DNA of 33,789 bases from Rhizobium sp. BK313 (GCF_014193655.1 NZ_JACHZQ010000017.1:1-33789), one strand, 5' to 3'; shown: positions 1 to 8,147, numbered from the stretch's first letter. Notes: generated from the sequence alone by a model not told the origin. Translations and numbers: made by a program.

Positions 1-12
1 GTTCGCGGCCAT
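1..12 (-). CDS. start of a gene leaving the left edge (partial)
   Basis: On the minus strand an ATG at position 12 is preceded by AGGAGA with about seven bases between, a good ribosome binding site, and opens a frame M-A-A-N that leaves the window. Only four codons are visible, so the product cannot be named. A gene divergent from tctBA would often be a regulator or an associated enzyme, but that is inference from position only. Confidence 0.35.
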
Positions 13-341
13 GAAAATCTCTCCTGATTGCCAAGCGCCTAAAAACAGCGCCGCACAACCCAGCAAGACCAGCTATCTTCGATAGCGTCCAATACAGAAT
101 TGCGTGCCGGTCCTTAGCTTTTCTAAATCGATCGGGGCTGGAGACGGCAATTCCGCGAGCCTTGCGGACGTCAGAGATCGTATCGCAACATCCCGGGCCT
201 CCTCGGCCCGGCTGAGGAATTGCACGGATCGCGATACCGTCAAGCTATCATCACCGTCTTGAATCGGTATTAGACCGAATGTCTGATTGCTTTAGGCTTT
301 GCTATCAACATTCGGATCAGAACAGCCGGAGGAGGGCAGTC
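13..341. other. divergent intergenic region upstream of tctB
   Basis: About 330 bases with no convincing gene between the presumed minus-strand start at the left edge and tctB. It contains a perfect small dyad, GCTATC-TTC-GATAGC (72-86), and a weaker one, CGGT-ATTAG-ACCG, around 266-278. Either could be an operator for the divergent promoters. No clear -35/-10 pair could be assigned. Confidence 0.4.
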
Positions 342-797
342 ATGATCAGTCGCGACGTCGCCGGCGGCTTCCTGATGATGGTCGTCGGGTTCGCCTTTTC
401 CTATTTCGGCTGGGCCTATGATGTCGGCACGTTGAGCCAGATGGGTCCGGGATTCATGCCGGTCGTTCTCGGAGGCGTTTTGGCGCTCCTTGGCCTGTTG
501 ATCCTCGTGAATGGCATCGGTGTGTCGGCGATCGCCGGCGACGCGCTGGCTTGGCCGGACTGGCGCGGCCTGGTGGCCGTCATTGTCGGAATGGTCGTCT
601 TCGTCCTGCTCGCATCGCGGGGCGGCCTGATCGTTTCCACCTTCGCCGTGGTCTTCATCTCGGCACTTGGCGATAGGGGCAACCGACTGCGGGAGGTTCT
701 GCTTCTTGCTGCCGGCGTTACGGTCTTCGGCGTAGCCGTCTTCTATTACGGGCTACAGATACGGCTACCCCTGCTGCCGGGCTTCCTGCAACGATGA
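342..797 (+). CDS. tctB: tripartite tricarboxylate transporter small membrane subunit TctB
   Basis: 151-residue hydrophobic protein with about four membrane segments and the usual TctB pattern: an early G-G motif, a short loop PGFMPVVLG, then paired helices. The start at 342 is chosen over an in-frame upstream start at 279 because GGAGGAGGG lies just before it and the upstream extension is polar and unlike the family. TctB is the small membrane subunit of the secondary carboxylate (TTT) transporters, which partner TctA and a periplasmic TctC. The stop overlaps the tctA start (ATGA), indicating translational coupling. No TctC gene is visible in the window. Confidence 0.88.
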   Translation: MISRDVAGGFLMMVVGFAFSYFGWAYDVGTLSQMGPGFMPVVLGGVLALLGLLILVNGIGVSAIAGDALAWPDWRGLVAVIVGMVVFVLLASRGGLIVSTFAVVFISALGDRGNRLREVLLLAAGVTVFGVAVFYYGLQIRLPLLPGFLQR

Positions 798-2371
798 CTG
801 CTCTCTCAGATCTCGGCCAGGGATTCGTCGTCGCTCTGCAGCCCCACAATCTGCTGATGTGTTTCTGCGGCATTCTTCTCGGAAATATTGTTGGGGTCTT
901 GCCCGGCATGGGGGTGATGGCGGCGATCTCGATCCTGCTGCCGCTCACTTTCGGCATGAGCCCGGTGGCGGCAATCTTGATGCTGGCCGGCATCTATTAC
1001 GGCGCGCAATATGGCGGAGCGATCTGCTCCATCCTGCTCAACCTGCCATGCCATCCGCCGCATGCCGTCACTTGTCTTGACGGTTTTCCGCTGACGCAAC
1101 AGGGCAAAGGCGGCACCGCGCTTGGGGTGACGATCATCGCATCCTTCGTGGGCGCTTCGTTCGGCATCACGGAGATGGTGTTCCTGGCGCCGATCCTGGT
1201 ACGCGTCGCCCTCAATTTCGGGCCAGCGGAAATCTGCTCCCTTATGCTGCTCGGCCTGGTCGCCGGGTCGACGCTCGCCAAGGGGTCGCCCCTGAAGGGG
1301 ATCGCTATGACGACGCTTGGCTTGCTTCTCGGCATGGTCGGAACGGACGTCAACACCGGCATCGCACGGTTCGATTTCGGCCTGCTGCAGCTAGACAACG
1401 GTCTCGAAATCGTTGCCATCACGCTCGGTCTGTTTGGCGTCGCCGAGTTCGTCAAGAGCATTAACCGCATGGGGCCCGTCAATACACGGTACACGAATGT
1501 CCGCATGCGCGACATGAAGCCGTCTCGCGCGGAACTCAGGCAGGCATTCTTTCCGATGATCCGCGGCACGTTGGTCGGAAGCCTGTGTTCGCTGATCCCA
1601 GGCACAGGACCAACGATCGCGTCCTTCGTTTCCTACGCTTTGGAGAAGCGCGTATCGCGGACGCCCGAAAGGTTCGGCCATGGAGCGATCGAGGGGGTCG
1701 CCTGTCCGGAGGCATCGACGCATTCCTCTGTCCAGGGCGATTTCATCCCGACCATGAGCCTCGGCATCCCCGGGGACAGCGTCATGGCGCTCCTGCTCGG
1801 GGCGCTCATCATGGCTGGGGTCACGCCGGGACCACAGCTTGTGACCGAGCATCCGGATATCTTCTGGGGATTCATCGCCAGCTTCTGGATTGGAAATATC
1901 CTGTTGGTGGTATTGAACGTGCCGTTGATCGGCGTCTGGGTGAAGCTGCTGTCGATTCCCTATCGGTTCCTCTATCCCTGCGCGCTTTTTTTCATCTGCG
2001 TCGGCGTCTACAGCGCCAATAACGATCTTTTCCAAGTGGGTGAGACGCTTGTCATCGGGCTTGTCGGCTGCCTGTTGCTCTTCCTGGGTTTTCATCCGGC
2101 GCCCATTCTGCTGGGATTTGTGCTCGGTCCTCGGTTCGAAGAGAATTTCAGGCGCGCGATGCTGGTGTCCTACAGTGATCCGAAGATATTCCTGAGCCCT
2201 ATCTGCGCCGTCATACTTGGCCTTTGCGTGTTGATGGTAGGGCTGCAGGTCTTCTTCTGGTTGCGACGCCTCCGAAAAGGCAGACACTTCAGCAAAACGA
2301 GCCTGTTCAGCGGTGCCGATAAAGCCTCCCCCGCAGGCCGGCCGGTTGTGGAAGTCGAGCAAGCCGGATGA
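794..2371 (+). CDS. tctA: tripartite tricarboxylate transporter large permease TctA
   Basis: 525 residues with about twelve membrane segments. Two family repeats are visible: the N-terminal VLPGMG near residues 35-42, and the central LIPGTGPTIASF followed by the long loop GAIEGVACPEAS and PTMSLGIPGD. These are the signature of TctA/DUF112 permeases, the main translocation subunit for citrate, tartrate or aromatic/dicarboxylate-like acids using an ion gradient. The polar C-terminal tail (about 35 residues) makes the protein slightly longer than the usual 500. It overlaps tctB by four bases. The substrate is unknown; the following dehydrogenase and NTF2-like genes hint at a hydroxy- or keto-acid, but this is weak. 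Confidence 0.92.
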   Translation: MTALSDLGQGFVVALQPHNLLMCFCGILLGNIVGVLPGMGVMAAISILLPLTFGMSPVAAILMLAGIYYGAQYGGAICSILLNLPCHPPHAVTCLDGFPLTQQGKGGTALGVTIIASFVGASFGITEMVFLAPILVRVALNFGPAEICSLMLLGLVAGSTLAKGSPLKGIAMTTLGLLLGMVGTDVNTGIARFDFGLLQLDNGLEIVAITLGLFGVAEFVKSINRMGPVNTRYTNVRMRDMKPSRAELRQAFFPMIRGTLVGSLCSLIPGTGPTIASFVSYALEKRVSRTPERFGHGAIEGVACPEASTHSSVQGDFIPTMSLGIPGDSVMALLLGALIMAGVTPGPQLVTEHPDIFWGFIASFWIGNILLVVLNVPLIGVWVKLLSIPYRFLYPCALFFICVGVYSANNDLFQVGETLVIGLVGCLLLFLGFHPAPILLGFVLGPRFEENFRRAMLVSYSDPKIFLSPICAVILGLCVLMVGLQVFFWLRRLRKGRHFSKTSLFSGADKASPAGRPVVEVEQAG

Positions 2372-2448
2372 CGGCCCGCTCCATATAAGCTCATCAGGTG
2401 CCGGCTCGCCGGCTTCTTCGAATAGTCCGAGAAAACGAAAGGTGTGAC

Positions 2449-3279
2449 ATGCCGACTTGGTTCATTACTGGCTGCTCGACCGGCTTTGGCCGGCAGCTTG
2501 CCCTCGAGGTTCTTTCCCGCGGGTGGCAGGCCGTCATTACGGCGCGCAACCCGGCCGATATTGTCGACATCGCGGCCACAAATCCGGATCGATGCCTGGC
2601 GCTCGCACTCGACGTCACCGACAGGGGGGCCATCAACGGCGTCGTTGCCAAGGCGATCAAGCGGTTCAGGGAGATCGATGTGCTCGTCAACAATGCCGGC
2701 TATGGCTATCGCTCCGCAGTGGAGGAGGGCGAAGAAGAGGAAATCCGTAAGGTCTTCGAAACCAATGTGTTCGGCCTCACGTTCGTAACGCAGGCAGTGT
2801 TGCCTCATATGCGCGCGCGCCGCCGTGGCCATATCGTCAATCTGTCTTCCATCGCCGGCCGCATGGCGCAGCCGGGGTCTGGTTTCTACGCCGGCACGAA
2901 ATTCGCCGTCGAGGGCATCTCCGACGCTCTGCGCAAGGAGCTTGAGCCGCTTGGCATCGGCGTGATGCTGGTGGAACCCGGAGGATTTCGCACTGATTTT
3001 GCCGGCCGCTCGCTGCGGCAATCGAAGCAACCGATCGCCGATTATGCGACGACCGCCGGCACGCGCCGAAAGGAGAACAGCAATCTCGACGGCAATCAGC
3101 CCGGCGATCCCGTTCGCGCCATCAATGCCATCCTTGACGCTCTCGCATCGAAGACCCCGCCTTTCCGCCTGGTGCTGGGGCGCGACGCAAGCCGGCGCCT
3201 GAAGGACGAATTGCAAGCGCAGCTTCGAGAGCTGGAGACCTGGACGCAGGTGGCGGTCGACGCGGATTTCCCGACCTGA
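2449..3279 (+). CDS. short-chain dehydrogenase/reductase (SDR) oxidoreductase
   Basis: 276-residue classical SDR. The NAD(P)-binding TGCSTGFG motif is at residues 7-14, NNAG at 81-84, and the catalytic set Asn106, Ser134, Tyr147 and Lys151 is in place, so the enzyme should be active on an alcohol or carbonyl substrate. The start at 2449 is chosen because the fold begins at MPTWFITG; an upstream in-frame start would add a 17-residue arginine-rich tail outside the family. It lies 77 bases after tctA on the same strand and may be co-transcribed. A GC-rich inverted repeat follows its stop (3300-3338). Substrate not predictable from sequence. Confidence 0.88.
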   Translation: MPTWFITGCSTGFGRQLALEVLSRGWQAVITARNPADIVDIAATNPDRCLALALDVTDRGAINGVVAKAIKRFREIDVLVNNAGYGYRSAVEEGEEEEIRKVFETNVFGLTFVTQAVLPHMRARRRGHIVNLSSIAGRMAQPGSGFYAGTKFAVEGISDALRKELEPLGIGVMLVEPGGFRTDFAGRSLRQSKQPIADYATTAGTRRKENSNLDGNQPGDPVRAINAILDALASKTPPFRLVLGRDASRRLKDELQAQLRELETWTQVAVDADFPT

Positions 3280-3299
3280 GCCCATCAAGCCCCGGCGAT

Positions 3300-3338
3300 G
3301 ACGAAGAGGGCCGGGGAGGCCGGGGCCGCCTCTTCGTC
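3300..3338 (+). repeat. 10-bp inverted repeat (intercistronic stem-loop)
   Basis: GACGAAGAGG (3300-3309) pairs perfectly with CCTCTTCGTC (3329-3338) around a very GC-rich 19-base loop. No T-run follows, so it is a poor intrinsic terminator. It may protect the upstream mRNA end or attenuate transcription into the small ORF that follows. Confidence 0.55.
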
Positions 3339-3374
3339 GAAACCATATAAAACAAAAAATGGAGGAGGAGAAGC

Positions 3375-3500
3375 ATGCAGAGATCCGGAATTTGGACTGT
3401 CGTTCTGGCAGCCGTGATAGCTTTTGCCGCCACGGGCGTTGAGGCGGAGGTCAATCAATGCAAGCAGATCGCCGCAAAACAGAACATCCACGTAAATTGA
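3375..3500 (+). CDS. small exported peptide, 41 aa (unknown function)
   Basis: Short ORF preceded by an excellent ribosome binding site (GGAGGAGGAG, 3361-3370) and ending eight bases before the next gene. The first ~25 residues look like a Sec signal peptide: a positive start MQRS, a hydrophobic core WTVVLAAVIAFAATG, and an A-type cleavage region VEAE. The mature part would be only about 17 residues with one Cys. It may be a genuine small periplasmic peptide or the 5' stump of a larger exported protein such as a binding protein. I see no TctC motif in it. Confidence 0.5.
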   Translation: MQRSGIWTVVLAAVIAFAATGVEAEVNQCKQIAAKQNIHVN

Positions 3501-3507
3501 GGATCCA

Positions 3508-3858
3508 ATGACCGTTGAATACGAATTGCTCGAAGCCGAACGCGCGCTCTACGATGCTATGGTGAGGAAAGACATCGGCGCGCTTGAAGGCATATTGCAC
3601 AGCGATCTGATATTCGTGCATTCGACGGCGCTCGTCGAAGACCGTCCGGCTTATCTGGCAAGCGTTGCCGCGAACCGTTACCGATATGAAAGTATCGTGC
3701 CACGACCCGGCGGCATAACACGTGCCTACGGCGACTTCGCGCTGATGAGCGCTGAGGTCGACATGAACGCCACGCTGCATGTACAGGTGGTGTTAGGATG
3801 GGTGCGTGAGGCGAGCCGGTGGCTGCTTGTCCTTCGACACGCAGCACGAATCCCGTAA
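3508..3858 (+). CDS. NTF2-like/DUF4440 family protein
   Basis: 116 residues with the DUF4440/SnoaL-like pattern: an N-terminal helix ELLEAERALYDAMVRKD, the loop LEGILHSDLIFVHS, a middle strand region, and a C-terminal strand pair ending in W-L-L-V-L-R-H. These cone-shaped alpha+beta folds serve as isomerases, hydrolase-like enzymes or binding proteins, and the family alone does not define the reaction. It sits eight bases after the 41-residue exported peptide and is probably the last gene of the tctBA-SDR unit. No signal peptide is visible. Confidence 0.75.
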   Translation: MTVEYELLEAERALYDAMVRKDIGALEGILHSDLIFVHSTALVEDRPAYLASVAANRYRYESIVPRPGGITRAYGDFALMSAEVDMNATLHVQVVLGWVREASRWLLVLRHAARIP

Positions 3859-3866
3859 GCATCAGC

Positions 3867-4016
3867 TTACCGTGGCACTGCAGGCGATGGCAGCTCAGGC
3901 CGCCGGCGCCGTAGCCTTGACCGTCGGTGATCACCAAGACTCTCTCTGCGCTCACGCGCGCCTTTCAGCTTCGGCAGCCCAATGAGAATGATCGCAGCAA
4001 TAAGATAGGGAAGCAT
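3867..4016 (-). CDS. possible small membrane peptide, 49 aa
   Basis: Minus-strand frame opening with an ATG at 4016 behind GGAGAGG. It encodes one hydrophobic segment (LPYLIAAIILIGLP) followed by an arginine-rich tail ending at 3867. It is divergent from the GbsR-type regulator. Short and without recognised relatives, so it may be fortuitous or a gene remnant. Confidence 0.22.
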   Translation of the reverse strand: MLPYLIAAIILIGLPKLKGARERRESLGDHRRSRLRRRRPELPSPAVPR

Positions 4017-4072
4017 GAGCCTCTCCGGGGTTTGACGCTTGCCGTAAGCCTTTCATTCTGTATATTCGGGAT

Positions 4073-4543
4073 ATGCCAAATATGTCAAACAAACTGCACA
4101 AGGACGAGCAGCGGTTCGTAGAGGATGTGGCTCGGCTGCTCGTGCCTTGGGGCGTGCCGCCCATCGCCGCCCGGCTTTATGGCCATCTGCTTCTCCGCTC
4201 CCGCCCCGTCAGCCTCGACCAGATCACCGAGGATCTCGGGATTAGCAAGAGCAGCGCAAGCGTGGCGGCGCGTTTGTTGGAGACCTACACGCTTGCGCGT
4301 CGACACACCGAGCTTGGAACAAAGCGCGCGCTTTACGCGGTGGCCGACGACTACGAAGCCATGATCCAACAACAGAACCGGCTGCTCGACGCATTGGCCG
4401 AGCAGTTGAATGCCGGGGCCGGAATCGTCTCGTCCAAGGAAGTAGACGCACGTCTCGAGGAGATGGCGGAATTCTATCGGGTGATGCGCGGCGCCATGGA
4501 AGACGCCATGAGCCGCTGGAAGCGCAGCCGGCGCCCGCGGTAA
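4073..4543 (+). CDS. GbsR/MarR-type transcriptional regulator
   Basis: 156 residues with a winged helix-turn-helix: PPIAARLYGHLLL (about 29-41) followed by LDQITEDLGISKSSASVAARLLE (48-70) and a helical C-terminus, as in the GbsR subgroup of MarR regulators. It probably controls the downstream membrane methyltransferase, whose gene begins 66 bases after its stop. Translation starts at 4073 or at a second in-frame ATG at 4082. A possible TATATT box at 4061-4066 would put the transcript start at about the first ATG, so a leaderless message is possible and no Shine-Dalgarno is seen. Confidence 0.75.
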   Translation: MPNMSNKLHKDEQRFVEDVARLLVPWGVPPIAARLYGHLLLRSRPVSLDQITEDLGISKSSASVAARLLETYTLARRHTELGTKRALYAVADDYEAMIQQQNRLLDALAEQLNAGAGIVSSKEVDARLEEMAEFYRVMRGAMEDAMSRWKRSRRPR

Positions 4544-4609
4544 AGGGTGAATTCCCGCGGCGCGCATGCCGCGCGGAAGAATCGACAGCTTCGACATGAG
4601 AGGCAAGAC

Positions 4610-5293
4610 ATGGGTCTCGTTCTAAATCTTATCGCCCAGACGATCGTCTGGTACGGCTTCATGGGTGCGATTATCTTTGCCGCTGCCGGCACGATAGATT
4701 ACAGCGGTGGGTGGCTCTATCTGGGTGTGATGGTTGCGCTCTCAATCGTTTTTGGGACAATCATGATGCGCGTCGATCCCGGGCTGCTGAGAGAACGCCT
4801 GAAGCCGCCTGTGCAAAAGGATCAGCCGTTCGCAGACAAGCTGATTATCATCCCAATCCTGCTCCTCATATTTGGAGGAATGGGTTTCATGGCGGCAGAT
4901 GCGGCGCGCTGGCGCTGGTCATCAATGCCACTTTCCGCCCAGTGGGCAGGCTGCGGCCTCCTTCTGGCAGCAGTTTTGTTCATATATTGGGTCATGCGCG
5001 CGAACAGCTTCGCGGCGCCGGTCGTGAAAATACAAAAGGACCGCGGGCAGGCGGTCATCACGACAGGCCCTTATGCCATTGTCCGCCATCCAATGTATTT
5101 CGGGGCGCTCTTCTACCTCGCGGGTACCTCGTTCGTGCTTGGATCATGGTGGGGGCTTGTGACGGTCCCCATCCTCGCCCTCCTATTCGGCATCCGGATC
5201 GGCATCGAAGAAAAAACGCTGCGCACGGGCCTCGAAGGCTATGACGATTATGCGCGCCACGTACGTTGGCGCCTGATTCCGCTCATCTGGTGA
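4610..5293 (+). CDS. isoprenylcysteine carboxyl methyltransferase-family membrane protein
   Basis: 227 residues with about five membrane segments. The C-terminal half has the ICMT/PEMT signature: TGPYAIVRHPMYFG near residues 150-163, which forms the SAM-binding site in this fold, then a Glu-rich end and YDDYARHVRWRLIPLIW. Bacterial members are usually annotated as isoprenylcysteine carboxyl methyltransferase family, but their true substrates are mostly unknown phospholipids or small molecules. The start at 4610 follows AGAGGCAAG and begins the first membrane helix; an upstream in-frame start gives an arginine-rich non-conserved extension. It probably forms a two-gene unit with the preceding regulator. 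Confidence 0.78.
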   Translation: MGLVLNLIAQTIVWYGFMGAIIFAAAGTIDYSGGWLYLGVMVALSIVFGTIMMRVDPGLLRERLKPPVQKDQPFADKLIIIPILLLIFGGMGFMAADAARWRWSSMPLSAQWAGCGLLLAAVLFIYWVMRANSFAAPVVKIQKDRGQAVITTGPYAIVRHPMYFGALFYLAGTSFVLGSWWGLVTVPILALLFGIRIGIEEKTLRTGLEGYDDYARHVRWRLIPLIW

Positions 5294-5847
5294 CGCGGCT
5301 GAAGTAGCGCACATATCCATGGTCGTGGATGAACGAAATTTGGTTTCCATGCGAGTGGTTGGTCCTATCGTCGGATAGCTTTGCGGAAGGCCGATCTCCG
5401 CGTCGATTGTAGATTCGCACGGACGTCGCTACCGCTTCGTCGGCCTCGCGGGTTGGGACCGAGCTAGTAGGCTTGACGTCCTGTCCTTAGCGAGGGGAAT
5501 GGGTCGTCTCCCCGGACCTGATCTAAGACATACGACAGTCCGCAACCTCTTGTAGCCGACCGGCGCGACATCCAACGGAGTCAATTTTTGACGTCGGAAG
5601 ACAATAGCGATGGCGCGGCAGGCCCGGATTAAATCGCAGGAATTGGTACGATCAGAACATAGCAAGCATGTCCAAACACATTAATTTTCCATAGTGAAAA
5701 GCGCGTAGAATATAAACAATGTATAAATTCGAGAAGTAATTTAATAAAACATGTATTAATGTCAGATAAATTGCTTTTATCCTTCACGAAATAGGCGCAT
5801 TTGAGCTTTGAGAAAGAATATCGCTTGAATACATAAAGGATGAAGTC
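5294..5847. other. intergenic region, AT-rich towards the SPFH gene
   Basis: No gene with recognisable features. The first half has ordinary base composition and only shadow ORFs. About 5685-5795 is markedly AT-rich compared with the rest of the window, as expected for a promoter or a silenced/bent segment upstream of the SPFH gene. I could not fix a convincing -35/-10 pair. Confidence 0.4.
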
Positions 5848-6891
5848 GTGCCAAACGAAAGAGGACCCTGGGGTTCAGTGCCAAAGCCTTCATTTAAGGC
5901 TCCGCAATTCCCATTCGGGCCAACGCGGCTAGTTGTGGGCGGTTTGGCCATCGTGGCCGTCGTAGGTTTGCTGGCACAAAGCTTCTATGTCGTCGAACCA
6001 ACGGAAATGGCGGGCGTGCGGCGTTTGGGAACAGTGATCACCGACAAGCCCGTGGGGCCAGGTCTGCATTTCAAGCTACCCTTTGTTGATGTCGTCGATA
6101 CCATCCAGACAAGTCTTGATACCTTCAATCTCAGCGATCTCACCGTCTACACGATCGACAACCAGGCGGTTACCGTCAGCCTCGGGGTCTCCTACAGGAT
6201 CCCGGCAAATGCCGTATTGAAATTGCTCTACCAGGTTGGCCGCACGGGAAACGTTGATATAACCGAGAACATCAGACCGATACTCTCCGACAGGGTGCTT
6301 CGCGTCTTCGCGACCCAGAACACCGTCGGCATCTCCGCCAATCGCGAGCAAATAGCCGCTCAGATCACCAAGAACGTTACCGAGGCGCTTGGCAGCATAT
6401 TCGGCCTAGAAATTACCGACCTTCAACTCAGCAGCATCACTTACAGTCCAAGCTTCCAGGCCTCTGTCGAAGCCGCCGTCCAAGCCAAAAACGATGCCAT
6501 TCGCGCGGAGAATACGGTCACGAAAGTCCAATATGAAGGAGAGCAGGCTAAGGTGCAGGCTGCAGCGCAAGCGGCGGTGCGCATCGCACAAGCCAACGGT
6601 GACGCCGAAGCGCAGATCGCTCAGGCGCGTGCTCAACGTGAGGCCTCGATCTTGCAGGCTGAAGGCACGGCACAGGCGACCCTGCTGACGGGGGACGCAC
6701 AAGCGAAGGTCATTCAGCAGGTCGGCGCCGCCGTCGCTTCCAACCCTGGTGTCGTCGCCTATGAGACGGCGCACCGCTGGAACGGGACGATGCCCACGAC
6801 AATGCTGGGGAGCGGATCGAATCCACTGACGATGCTCAATCTGCCACCCACGGATCAAAGTCGATCCACTGCAGATAACGCCCAAAAATGA
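5848..6891 (+). CDS. SPFH/prohibitin (band 7) domain membrane protein
   Basis: 347 residues. One N-terminal membrane anchor (about residues 28-46) is followed directly by a band-7/prohibitin domain (VEPTEMAGVRRLGTV ... GPGLHFKLPF, about 49-215). Then comes a long Ala/Gln/Glu-rich coiled coil (about 215-300) and a flexible tail. This is the HflC/prohibitin architecture: oligomeric membrane scaffolds that organise proteases or membrane microdomains. It starts with GTG behind AAGGA at 5836-5840. It stands alone, with no HflK-like or NfeD partner beside it, so its role cannot be narrowed. Confidence 0.85.
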   Translation: MPNERGPWGSVPKPSFKAPQFPFGPTRLVVGGLAIVAVVGLLAQSFYVVEPTEMAGVRRLGTVITDKPVGPGLHFKLPFVDVVDTIQTSLDTFNLSDLTVYTIDNQAVTVSLGVSYRIPANAVLKLLYQVGRTGNVDITENIRPILSDRVLRVFATQNTVGISANREQIAAQITKNVTEALGSIFGLEITDLQLSSITYSPSFQASVEAAVQAKNDAIRAENTVTKVQYEGEQAKVQAAAQAAVRIAQANGDAEAQIAQARAQREASILQAEGTAQATLLTGDAQAKVIQQVGAAVASNPGVVAYETAHRWNGTMPTTMLGSGSNPLTMLNLPPTDQSRSTADNAQK

Positions 6892-7196
6892 GGCAGTGGT
6901 GCGTTTGAGGAGGTCAACCTAGCATACGACGTCCTACGTGTTTTACCTCGGCGGCGGACGGCCGTGATGCGGCCGTTGAACTCTTCCGTGGTCATACCAG
7001 AGTGCGTTGCGGCAACCGTTGACAAATAATGGCGAGCCCCTGAGGCCTGCAGATCCTGTTCCTCGGCAAGCCGCCGGTCCGTGCGTTGAACGCGCAGGCG
7101 CATTTCCGAAGCTCTGAAGACCTATTTCGCAAACCAAGTCGGGACGTTGCGCGGCGAAACCATGATGCAATCCATCTCGCAATAGAGCGCGGCTGC
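6892..7196. other. region between convergent gene ends
   Basis: About 300 bases between the 3' end of the SPFH gene and the 3' end of the minus-strand GntR gene. Overlapping minus-strand frames are open here but none matches a family I recognise or has a convincing start. No clear terminator hairpin with a T-run was found for either gene. Confidence 0.35.
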
Positions 7197-7892
7197 TCAA
7201 ACGTCCTCTTTGGCGGAGGCAAACACCGTGCTGGCATCGCTGACGATCGAGACGTGCGAATAGGCAGCCTGGCCGGCTCCGGCGGCATCGGCGCGCATGA
7301 TGGCCGTCACGATGACGTCGTGCTCGTCATAGGACTTAGCAAGGCGGCCTGGAAGGCGGAATTGCGCACGCCGGAAGGGTGCAAGTCGCGCCCGGGTCTG
7401 GGTCACCAGATCGTAGATGTGATCATTATGGGCGCCCCGATAAAGACGCGTATGGAATTGGGTATTATGAGTTGCGTATTCTTCCTCTGCGCGGCGATGG
7501 ACGAGTTGCATCGAGGCGCGATGCTCCGCCTCCAGCGCATGCCGTTCATCGATCGTCATCCGCTGTGCCGAAAGCCGCGCGCAGATCGCCTCCAGTTCCG
7601 CCATCGCCTCGAACATCGAGTGCAAGTGACGTTCGTTCACATTGGTGACGACGGCGCTGCGATTGGGCTCGCGGCCGACCAGTCCCATGGCGCAGAGTTG
7701 GCCTAGGGCTTCCCGAACTGGCGTGCGCGATACGTCAAACCGGGAGGCAAGCGATATCTCGTCGAGCTTGTCGCCGGGCGACATGACACCGGTGACGATC
7801 ATATCAGCAATCGCCCGCACCATCTGCTCGACGGTCGTTCCTGCCCGGATGATTTCCTTGCGCCTGACTTGTTTCACGGACTCAATCTGCAT
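7197..7892 (-). CDS. GntR-family (FCD) transcriptional regulator
   Basis: 231 residues. The N-terminal winged helix has the diagnostic GntR segment LASRFDVSRTPVREALGQL (about 48-66). The C-terminal all-helical FCD domain keeps likely metal/ligand histidines His147 (FHTRL), His191 (EHD) and His213 (SHV). The start at 7892 is chosen because the protein begins normally at MQIESVKQ; the upstream extension of the open frame is not family-like. The gene is divergent from the cyanurate/biuret operon. A TGTATACA palindrome lies 11-18 bases upstream of its start and two TGCATACA boxes lie before the operon, so it is probably the local, autoregulated repressor responding to an operon substrate or product. 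Confidence 0.88.
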   Translation of the reverse strand: MQIESVKQVRRKEIIRAGTTVEQMVRAIADMIVTGVMSPGDKLDEISLASRFDVSRTPVREALGQLCAMGLVGREPNRSAVVTNVNERHLHSMFEAMAELEAICARLSAQRMTIDERHALEAEHRASMQLVHRRAEEEYATHNTQFHTRLYRGAHNDHIYDLVTQTRARLAPFRRAQFRLPGRLAKSYDEHDVIVTAIMRADAAGAGQAAYSHVSIVSDASTVFASAKEDV

Positions 7893-7902
7893 GTCGTCTA
7901 TG

Positions 7903-7910
7903 TGTATACA
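7903..7910. promoter_or_regulatory. TGTATACA palindrome, candidate GntR operator
   Basis: A perfect 8-base palindrome 11 bases upstream of the GntR start codon. FCD-type GntR proteins commonly bind short AT-centred dyads of this kind. It resembles the two TGCATACA boxes in front of the divergent operon, which suggests autoregulation. Binding is inferred. Confidence 0.45.
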
Positions 7911-8062
7911 GATGCATTGTGGACGCCGGAAAGTCAAATAGGCCGAAATAGCTGAGAGTCGACTGGTAAACCGCGGTTGCGACACACCTCCCTTTTGCCC
8001 GCCACGCATTTTAGTCACATTTTTAATCACCGCTCATTTTTTGACCTTTCGCATCCATAATC

Positions 8063-8074
8063 TGCATACACTTT
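8063..8074 (+). promoter_or_regulatory. distal copy of the TGCATACACTTT box
   Basis: This 12-base word recurs exactly 80 bases downstream at 8143-8154, where it overlaps the sigma-54 promoter. Two identical boxes in the same orientation in a divergent control region suggest binding sites for the adjacent GntR regulator, possibly with looping. A run of A/T between them (about 8095-8130) could bend the DNA. Confidence 0.5.
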
Positions 8075-8130
8075 TGACAACGCTGCCCGCAGATCAAAAA
8101 TAAAATGATTATTTTCAATAAGTTAAAATT

Positions 8131-8147
8131 TGGCACGGTCATTGCAT
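8131..8147 (+). promoter_or_regulatory. sigma-54 (-24/-12) promoter of the cyanurate/biuret operon
   Basis: TGGCACGGTCATTGCAT matches the RpoN consensus TGGCACG-N4-TTGC(A/T), with exactly ten bases between the -24 GG (8132-8133) and the -12 GC (8144-8145). Transcription should start near 8157, giving a leader of about 43 bases before the first gene. Sigma-54 promoters need an enhancer-binding activator such as NtrC; I saw no clear NtrC site upstream. The -12 element overlaps the second TGCATACA box, so a bound repressor would block polymerase directly. Confidence 0.8.

Noticed and set aside
1391..2362. Long minus-strand frame opposite tctA (323 codons), and a similar one at 2170-3288
   Set aside because: Translations are rich in Arg, His, Asp and Gln with no family motifs, and lie opposite well-identified genes. 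They are shadows of GC-rich coding DNA.
3375..3500. Mini-ORF as the 5' end of tctC
   Set aside because: It has a signal peptide, but nothing after the cleavage site resembles the start of mature TctC proteins.
4030..4090. Inverted pair GTTTGAC (4030-4036) / GTCAAAC (4084-4090) around the GbsR start
   Set aside because: Only seven bases with a 47-base gap, and one arm is inside the coding region; too weak to call an operator.
8075..8130. NtrC or IHF sites upstream of the sigma-54 promoter
   Set aside because: The stretch is AT-rich and one ATCAA resembles half an IHF site, but no full NtrC dyad or IHF consensus could be matched by eye.
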